Assembly (NCBI GenBank): GCA_022728415.1
Contig: JAIJJM010000205.1
Location: 1-5,002 of the forward strand
Source of the DNA: Collinsella sp.
GTDB lineage: Bacteria; Actinomycetota; Coriobacteriia; Coriobacteriales; Coriobacteriaceae
Reading direction: 5' to 3'
Length of the DNA: 5,002 nucleotides
The translations under genes were made by a program, and so were the position numbers. Under the pieces are notes generated by a model that saw nothing but the letters and a program-made list of their open reading frames with translations, was not told the DNA's origin and ran no database searches. Positions 1-5,002 of the stretch are shown here, one piece after another (positions within the stretch are counted from its first letter, which is position 1; the number at the start of each line of letters is the position of its first letter).

Positions 1-246
1 TTTGAGGCCGAGGCTCCCGGCTCGCCCGAGCGCGAGATGGAGTTTGGCGACCTGCTCTTTGCCCTGGTCAACGTTGCGCGCAAAGAGGGCATCGACGCCG
101 AGAGCGCCCTGCGCGCGAGCACGGCCAAGTTCCGCCGTCGCTGGGCTGCGATGGAGGCTGCTGCGCGCGAGGCGGGCGATGACCTCGCCGCCTGCTCAAC
201 CGCTCAACTCAACGACCTGTGGGACCAAGCAAAAGCAAGCGAGTGA
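1..246 (+). CDS. mazG: MazG nucleoside triphosphate pyrophosphohydrolase, C-terminal end (partial)
   Basis: This is the last 81 codons of a gene that begins before the window; the frame is open from base 1 and stops with TGA at 244-246. MazG proteins hydrolyse nucleoside triphosphates to monophosphate and pyrophosphate in the cytoplasm, clearing non-canonical nucleotides and, in some bacteria, affecting (p)ppGpp levels. The visible part carries the end of the MazG fold: an acidic stretch leading into EFGDLLFALVN (about residues 14-24 of the fragment), in which E14 and D17 fit the second metal-binding E-x-x-D pair, then a helix with KEGIDAESALR, the basic KFRRRWAAME segment, and a tail ending LNDLWDQAKASE, all typical of the MazG C-terminal half. 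An ATG at 37 is internal to the conserved domain and is not the start. The position upstream of eno matches the actinobacterial gene order. The next gene is convergent, 39 bases away. The identification is firm; the N-terminal half cannot be judged. Confidence 0.9.
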   Translation, partial: FEAEAPGSPEREMEFGDLLFALVNVARKEGIDAESALRASTAKFRRRWAAMEAAAREAGDDLAACSTAQLNDLWDQAKASE

Positions 247-285
247 GACCTGCGTCTCTCACGGCATCCATTCGCAGAGAAGTCT

Positions 286-1653
286 CTACAAGCAAAAAGC
301 CATATACAACGGAAGATGTGCCAGCTGCGCTTCGGCATCCCACTCGAGTTGTTTAGGGTGCAACACGTAAGCCGTCCCAATTTTCTTGTTAAAGCGCGCG
401 CGGAATCGGTCGAGGGAGATGGTTCCGTATCTGCGTGGCGACTTAACTTCGATGGGGCTGATGCGCGGCTTTCCGGCGGCATTGACATAGGGTCGGGTAA
501 CGAGGAAGTCGATTTCCATGCGCTCCTCCTCCTCCTTCTTTCCACTTTGGGAATAAAAGAAGAGCCTGTGTCCATTGGCCTTTAGAGATTGGGCAACGTA
601 GTTTTCGGTAAGCATTCCTTCGTTCAATCCGATGTCGCCGCGAAGCACGGCCCTGTAAACGTCTTCATCGGTATCGTTGTTGTCAGAGAAGGCAAGCGTT
701 ACAAGCAGGCCGGTGTCTGCCATGTAGCACTTGAGTGCTGTTTGCTCCATGCTGAGTGAAAGGCCCACGCTCGGCTCGCTTGCGGCATAGCAGATATTGG
801 CAATTCGCGCGTCTGCCAGCCAAAAGAAGGCTTCTTCGTAGGTGCGCATGCGCGCGTTTTTATCAAGTGAGGAAAGCTTGAATCGCTTTTCGTGCCTAGA
901 GAGTTGACCCGGGATGCCATCGAGTACGGAGACGACTTTGAATTCGTAACCGGTTGCAAAACGAGAGATATCGTTGCGATAGAGCTGGACGATTCGGCGT
1001 TTCGATGCGTCGACGGGCGCAAAAGCGCGCTGTTCAACATAGATGGATACCGGCTCAGGCATGCCGCCTACGAGCATGTATTCGCGCATAAGGGAGAGCG
1101 CTCTGCGATGTAGGGCATCGGGGAGCGGCTTCATTTTGCTAAAGCTCATGCGAATGAGATCGGCCAGCCCCTTTTCGTCCATGCCCCAGAGGAACTCCTC
1201 AAAGTCGAGAGGCTCAAGTTCCAAAGACTCTTCCTCGGACGGGATGACGATATCTTTAATGTTCTGCTTGATGCTGAGCAGGGATCCAGTTTCGATGTAG
1301 TCGTAACGTCCGTCTGCAACGAGATACTTGATGAGTCCGCGTGCTTGCGGGTACATCTGGACCTCGTCAAAGACGATAAGCGTCTCGTGTTCATAGAGTT
1401 TGACGTTATAGAAAACCGAGAGATAGAGGAAGAGCGAGTCGAAGTCAGTGCGATAGTCCTCAAAATATTGCTTAACTTCGGCAGGTGCTTGAAAGAAATC
1501 AATGACAAGGCATGACTTGTATTCGGTTTCTCCAAACGTGCGGGCAAGCGTGCTCTTGCCGACGCGGCGGGCTCCTTCAATAAGAAGTGCTGTTTTACCA
1601 GCGCTTTCATGCTTCCATTTTAGTAGTGTGTCATAGGCTTTTCGTTTAAGCAT
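286..1653 (-). CDS. AAA+ ATPase with C-terminal DUF4143 domain (COG1373-like)
   Basis: A 455-residue protein of the predicted ATPase family in which an N-terminal AAA domain is joined to DUF4143; the cellular role of the family is unknown. Counting from the ATG at 1653: Walker A GARRVGKST at 27-35, Walker B LIVFDEVQ at 92-99 (D96, E97), a sensor-like ETGS at 121-124, then the family signatures LEPLDFEEFL (146-155), GGMPEPV (196-202) and YRNDISRF (225-232). The DUF4143 part follows with YMADTGLL (310-317), EGMLTENYVAQSL (345-357), EIDFLV (380-385) and PIEVK (400-404). The last two resemble the D...ExK core of PD-(D/E)XK nuclease folds. The length is usual for the family and there is no break. 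I chose ATG 1653 because GAGG lies five bases upstream and the protein then begins MLKRKAYD, as relatives do. A GTG at 1701 would add 16 residues but has no ribosome site and lies inside a repeat. It is convergent with mazG, divergent from eno and lower in G+C than both, which suggests acquisition by transfer. Confidence 0.88.
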   Translation of the reverse strand: MLKRKAYDTLLKWKHESAGKTALLIEGARRVGKSTLARTFGETEYKSCLVIDFFQAPAEVKQYFEDYRTDFDSLFLYLSVFYNVKLYEHETLIVFDEVQMYPQARGLIKYLVADGRYDYIETGSLLSIKQNIKDIVIPSEEESLELEPLDFEEFLWGMDEKGLADLIRMSFSKMKPLPDALHRRALSLMREYMLVGGMPEPVSIYVEQRAFAPVDASKRRIVQLYRNDISRFATGYEFKVVSVLDGIPGQLSRHEKRFKLSSLDKNARMRTYEEAFFWLADARIANICYAASEPSVGLSLSMEQTALKCYMADTGLLVTLAFSDNNDTDEDVYRAVLRGDIGLNEGMLTENYVAQSLKANGHRLFFYSQSGKKEEEERMEIDFLVTRPYVNAAGKPRISPIEVKSPRRYGTISLDRFRARFNKKIGTAYVLHPKQLEWDAEAQLAHLPLYMAFCL

Positions 1654-1658
1654 GGCTA

Positions 1659-1662
1659 CCTC
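1659..1662 (-). promoter_or_regulatory. Ribosome binding site of the DUF4143 ATPase gene
   Basis: On the minus strand GAGG lies five bases before the ATG at 1653. It decides the start in favour of this ATG over the in-frame GTG at 1701, which has no comparable site. One base separates it from the edge of the nearest 19-base repeat, so a protein bound to that repeat, or an RNA structure including it, could hide the site. Confidence 0.6.
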
Positions 1663-1663
1663 G

Positions 1664-1748
1664 TGCACGATATCCAGAACTTTTATAACCTGATTATGCA
1701 CGATATCCAGAACTTCAAACCCTTAGATTTGCACGATATCCAGAACTT
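1664..1748 (-). repeat. Three 19-base direct repeats with exact 33-base period upstream of the ATPase gene
   Basis: The plus-strand unit TGCACGATATCCAGAACTT occurs without mismatch at 1664-1682, 1697-1715 and 1730-1748. The start-to-start distance is 33 bases both times, leaving two dissimilar 14-base spacers. An eight-base piece of the unit (TGCACGAT, 1749-1756) directly abuts the third copy. The unit contains the six-base palindrome GATATC but is otherwise asymmetric, so binding sites here would be directional. The array ends one base from the ribosome binding site of the minus-strand ATPase gene and so covers its leader or promoter. The spacing is about three DNA turns, which would place bound proteins on nearly the same face. 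I infer an operator array, possibly for self-regulation. It is too short in repeat and spacer for a usual CRISPR, and no cas gene is present. Confidence 0.85.
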
Positions 1749-1919
1749 TGCACGATGCGAAGCACATTATTGGCTCTTACATTCGCAAGTCGGGTAGAAA
1801 CGGAATGCGGATTGGAGATTTTAATGGAGAGGACCTCTAGAGATGAATGCGTGGTGTAAAAACAAGGGACCTAAAGAATGATTTCTCCAATTCATATGTA
1901 TCCATTGGCTAACTTAGGG

Positions 1920-1925
1920 CATAAT
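1920..1925 (+). promoter_or_regulatory. eno: Possible -10 element of the eno promoter
   Basis: CATAAT differs by one base from the -10 consensus and lies about 100 bases before the enolase start. No good -35 hexamer stands 16-18 bases upstream; TTGGCT at 1905-1910 is only nine bases away. The assignment is therefore weak. If it is right, the transcript would begin near 1932 with a leader of about 95 bases containing the hairpins at 1961-1996. Confidence 0.3.
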
Positions 1926-1960
1926 GCAAAAAGTGCGACAAGGCTAACTTGCAAACCAAA

Positions 1961-1996
1961 GCGCCACATTGGCGCAATGCCGTGTCGCCAAGCATT
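1961..1996 (+). other. Hairpin-forming segment in the eno leader
   Basis: GCGCCA (1961-1966) and TGGCGC (1970-1975) form a perfect six-base-pair stem with loop CAT. The overlapping TTGGCG (1969-1974) can pair instead with CGCCAA (1986-1991), and AATGC (1976-1980) with GCATT (1992-1996). The first and third stems can coexist; the second excludes both. There is no T-run after them, so this is not an intrinsic terminator. It could be a regulatory RNA element or a DNA operator; which one cannot be told from the sequence. Confidence 0.4.
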
Positions 1997-2014
1997 CAAC
2001 CCGTTTCCAAGTGA

Positions 2015-3316
<1,302 letters not shown>

Positions 3317-3382
3317 ACAAGTGGTGCTCGCGGGGGGGGCGGGGTTGACTCGGCTCCGCTCCACTTCTGATGGCTGCCATTG
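3317..3382. other. Short spacer between eno and its terminator with a G8 tract
   Basis: Fifteen bases after the eno stop codon lies a run of eight G (3332-3339), followed by C and four more G (3341-3344). TTGACT at 3345-3350 looks like a -35 box, but 17 bases further there is only TGATGG and then the terminator hairpin, so I do not call a promoter. Confidence 0.4.
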
Positions 3383-3414
3383 GGCGCTGGGCCGTGTGGC
3401 TCAGCGCCTTTTTT
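3383..3414 (+). terminator. Intrinsic terminator of eno
   Basis: GGCGCTGGGCC (3383-3393) pairs with GGCTCAGCGCC (3398-3408) across the tetraloop GTGT, giving an 11-base-pair stem with a single G-U pair, followed at once by six T (3409-3414). It lies 66 bases after the eno stop codon and separates eno from the cell-division gene downstream. The reverse strand has no T-run after the stem, so it acts in one direction only. Confidence 0.93.
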
Positions 3415-3453
3415 ATGTCGAGCAAAGGCTGGCGAAGGAGGTGCGGGCGCTCG

Positions 3454-3462
3454 TGCTATAAC
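3454..3462 (+). promoter_or_regulatory. Extended -10 promoter of the septum protein/phosphatase operon
   Basis: TGCTATAAC fits the extended -10 pattern TG-n-TATAAT with one mismatch. No -35 box is visible at the proper distance, which the TG extension can compensate for. It lies between the eno terminator and the septum gene, giving a predicted start near 3469 and a leader of about 37 bases. The following genes are on the same strand with only 20 bases between them, so both probably depend on it. Confidence 0.5.
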
Positions 3463-3505
3463 TAAAGGACTAAGCGCAAACAAACCTCAACCGCACAAGG
3501 CGCAC

Positions 3506-4273
3506 ATGGATCAGATTTACGACAACAGGTATTATTCCGCCGGTTCGCACGAACCGTCGTCTCGTCGTGCACGTACGGTGCAGCTCGGTGGGTCCGGCTA
3601 CACTGGTGCTGACCGCCCCGCGCAACGTCCGACAAACACCTCGCGTCCCCGTGCTCAAATGAATACGTCGGCGGACCGCCCGCCACGTTCGGCGCGCGCG
3701 ACGCATGCTTCGCGTACGCAGCGCCCCTCGGCTCAAGCGCACGGAAAGTCGACCAGGCCCTCGAACCGTCTTTTGGGCTCGGACTTCATGCACTTCGCCA
3801 ACGATAACGCGTTGGTCAAGGCGATCTATGACTTTACGCATGGCTCTCTGCGTCCGCTGTTTATCGGTATCGTGGTGACTCTGGCGCTCGTGAGCCTGTA
3901 TTTCCCCGTGCGCGACCTGTACGTTGCAAAACGCTCGAACGACATCTTGGCCAAGCAGGTCGAGATTCGCGAGCAATACAGAGATGAGATGAAAAAAGAC
4001 ACTGACAAGTGGCTCTCGGAAGAGGGCATTAAGGATCGGGCACGGGAACTGGGCCTGGTGATGCCCGGCGAGAAGAGGATTGAAGTGCAGGGCCTGGACG
4101 GCGATTCGGATTCGTCTTCGAGCAAAAAGTCCTCGAATGCCAAAAAGGCCAGCGAAGTGGCCAAGGAGATTGAGGAAGTCGGCAAGGACGCGCCGTGGTA
4201 CATTCAGATGCTCGACATGCTGTTTGGTTTTAACGGCGTCGAAGGTCAGACGGTCGCGTCCAGCGGCAAGTAG
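3506..4273 (+). CDS. Septum formation initiator family protein (FtsB/DivIC-like)
   Basis: A 255-residue single-pass membrane protein of the FtsB/DivIC family, which joins FtsL and FtsQ/DivIB in the divisome and helps activate septal cell-wall synthesis. Residues 1-115 are a basic extension rich in Arg, Ser, Thr and Pro, probably disordered and cytoplasmic. Residues 117-135 (PLFIGIVVTLALVSLYFPV) are the membrane segment. Residues 137-172 form a charged, coiled-coil-like helix, followed by the family signature IKDRARELGLVMPGE (175-189). Then come a Ser/Lys-rich linker (about 199-214) and an end containing the aromatic/hydrophobic WYIQMLDMLFGF (231-242). Typical relatives are near 100 residues, so both extensions are notable. 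I chose ATG 3506, with AAGG five bases upstream; the frame is open back to 3380, but that would cross the promoter and terminator and contains no other good start. The phosphatase gene follows 20 bases later, so the two are probably co-transcribed. Confidence 0.88.
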   Translation: MDQIYDNRYYSAGSHEPSSRRARTVQLGGSGYTGADRPAQRPTNTSRPRAQMNTSADRPPRSARATHASRTQRPSAQAHGKSTRPSNRLLGSDFMHFANDNALVKAIYDFTHGSLRPLFIGIVVTLALVSLYFPVRDLYVAKRSNDILAKQVEIREQYRDEMKKDTDKWLSEEGIKDRARELGLVMPGEKRIEVQGLDGDSDSSSSKKSSNAKKASEVAKEIEEVGKDAPWYIQMLDMLFGFNGVEGQTVASSGK

Positions 4274-4279
4274 CGCCCA

Positions 4280-4287
4280 GAGGGGAG
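4280..4287 (+). promoter_or_regulatory. Ribosome binding site of the Ppx/GppA gene
   Basis: GAGGGGAG lies six bases before the ATG at 4294, in the 20-base gap after the septum gene. Its strength fixes the start and suggests independent translation initiation within an operon. Confidence 0.7.
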
Positions 4288-4293
4288 CCCGCA

Positions 4294-5002
4294 ATGGCAG
4301 ATTGCAAACGATATAAGGTGGCGGCGATCGACCTGGGAACGGTGTCGTCGCGACTGGTGCTGGCGCAGGTCGAGGCCGGGGCGATCGTGGAATCGTCCAA
4401 GCATACCGAGATTACCGATCTGGGCGAGGGCGTCGACGCGACGGGGCGCTTTTGCGAGGCGGCGGTCGAGCGCGTGCTCGCCGCATGCCGCATGTTTGTG
4501 GACGAGGCGCGTGCCTTTGGGGCCGTGTGCGTCTGCACCACCTGCACGAGTGCCGCGCGCGATGCGTCCAACGCCGCGCTGCTGCTGGACGGCCTGCGCG
4601 ATCTGGGGCTTGAGCCACAGGTGATTCCGGGTGAGGTCGAGGCGCGCCTGACATTTTTTGGCGTGGCGCACGACTTTGCCGGCGAGCGCATCATTGTTGC
4701 CGATTCGGGCGGCGGATCCACGGAGCTCGCGACGGGCGTCTATGCGCCGGAGCGTGGCGTCTTTGCGCTGGAAGGGACGCGCTCGCTGGACATCGGCTGT
4801 CGCCGCGTGACCGAGCGGTTTTTCTCGACGCTGCCGCCAACGGACAGTGAGCTTACCGCCGCTGCCGCGTGGGCAGGCGAGCAGTTCGCCGCCTATTTTG
4901 AAGGCCTGCCCAACGATTTTGAGCGTGCTGAGCGCCTGGTCGCGGTGGGTGGCACCGTCACCACGCTCGTGGCGCTCGTTCACGAGCTGGAGCCGTATGA
5001 TT
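4294..5002 (+). CDS. Ppx/GppA family exopolyphosphatase / pppGpp phosphatase (partial, 3' end outside window)
   Basis: The frame is open from ATG 4294 to the end of the window: 236 codons plus one base. Members of this family remove terminal phosphate from polyphosphate or convert pppGpp to ppGpp, in the cytoplasm; the sequence does not decide between these. The ASKHA-type motifs appear in order: phosphate-1 loop AAIDLGTVSSRL (10-21), TSAARDASN (85-93), PGEVEARLTFFGV (112-124), where E116 fits the catalytic glutamate of the family, phosphate-2 loop ADSGGGSTEL (136-145), SLDIGCRRVTERF (164-176), and LVAVGGTVTTLVAL (215-228). The start is supported by a strong ribosome site and a normal short lead-in to the first motif. 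It lies 20 bases after the septum gene, as in the actinobacterial order, but without the DUF501 gene often found between them. An odd feature is the cysteine cluster C79-x-C81-x-x-C84 just before TSAARD. About 70 or more residues of the first two domains, plus any C-terminal domain, are missing from view. Confidence 0.93.
   Translation, partial: MADCKRYKVAAIDLGTVSSRLVLAQVEAGAIVESSKHTEITDLGEGVDATGRFCEAAVERVLAACRMFVDEARAFGAVCVCTTCTSAARDASNAALLLDGLRDLGLEPQVIPGEVEARLTFFGVAHDFAGERIIVADSGGGSTELATGVYAPERGVFALEGTRSLDIGCRRVTERFFSTLPPTDSELTAAAAWAGEQFAAYFEGLPNDFERAERLVAVGGTVTTLVALVHELEPYD

Noticed and set aside
245..280. Terminator between mazG and the ATPase gene
   Set aside because: Only weak competing stems (GAGAC/GTCTC at 245-258 and CTGCG/CGCAG at 250-277) are seen, with no T-run on either strand.
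1664..1748. CRISPR array
   Set aside because: The repeats are 19 bases and the spacers 14 bases, both too short, with only three units and no cas gene; an operator-like array fits better.
1727..1840. Protein-like open stretch reading IRKSGRNGMRIGDFNGEDL near its end
   Set aside because: It has no start with a ribosome site, runs through the repeat array and matches no family I recognise; at most an unidentifiable gene remnant.
1824..1859. Eleven-codon reading frame (MERTSRDECVV) with GGAG six bases upstream
   Set aside because: It is too short to distinguish from chance, has no run of regulatory codons, and no attenuator follows.
3435..3455. Strong Shine-Dalgarno-like AAGGAGGTG followed by GTG CTA TAA
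   Set aside because: The only spaced start gives a two-codon frame and the site lies upstream of the predicted transcript start; probably chance in purine-rich DNA.
3380..3505. Upstream extension of the septum protein from TTG 3380
   Set aside because: It would begin inside the eno terminator and cross the extended -10 promoter, and no ribosome site precedes it.
3470..4294. Long minus-strand open frame opposite the septum gene, and a similar one at 4246-4983 opposite ppx
   Set aside because: Both are antisense shadows; the plus-strand genes have clear family motifs, ribosome sites and operon spacing.

Overview
The window looks like the chromosome of a high-G+C actinobacterium, most likely of the class Coriobacteriia (Collinsella-like). 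The evidence is GC-rich coding sequence with C/G-ending codons, and the order mazG, eno, FtsB/DivIC-type septum protein, Ppx/GppA phosphatase, which resembles a neighbourhood conserved in Actinobacteria (in Mycobacterium: mazG, lpqU, eno, a DivIC-like gene, a DUF501 gene, ppx). The genus is inferred from general similarity, not from a search.

Layout: 1-246 is the 3' end of mazG (+). 286-1653 is a convergent (-) gene for an AAA+ ATPase with a C-terminal DUF4143 domain. It is clearly lower in G+C than its neighbours and looks like an insertion into the housekeeping block. Just upstream of it, at 1664-1748, are three identical 19-base direct repeats spaced exactly 33 bases apart; the nearest copy ends one base before the ribosome binding site. 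About 280 bases without a recognisable gene follow and contain the eno leader, with a weak -10 candidate and mutually exclusive hairpins. 2027-3316 is a complete enolase gene (+), closed by a strong intrinsic terminator at 3383-3414. A new transcription unit then begins with an extended -10 promoter near 3454. It carries the septum formation initiator gene (3506-4273) and, 20 bases later, the start of a Ppx/GppA phosphatase gene (4294 onward) that runs off the window.

Functionally, four of the five genes are core: nucleotide sanitation (MazG), glycolysis (enolase), cell division (FtsB/DivIC) and polyphosphate or (p)ppGpp turnover (Ppx/GppA). The accessory element is the ATPase with its repeat array. 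The two together are the best candidate here for something undescribed: a self-contained gene with a periodic, probably regulatory, array over its own leader.
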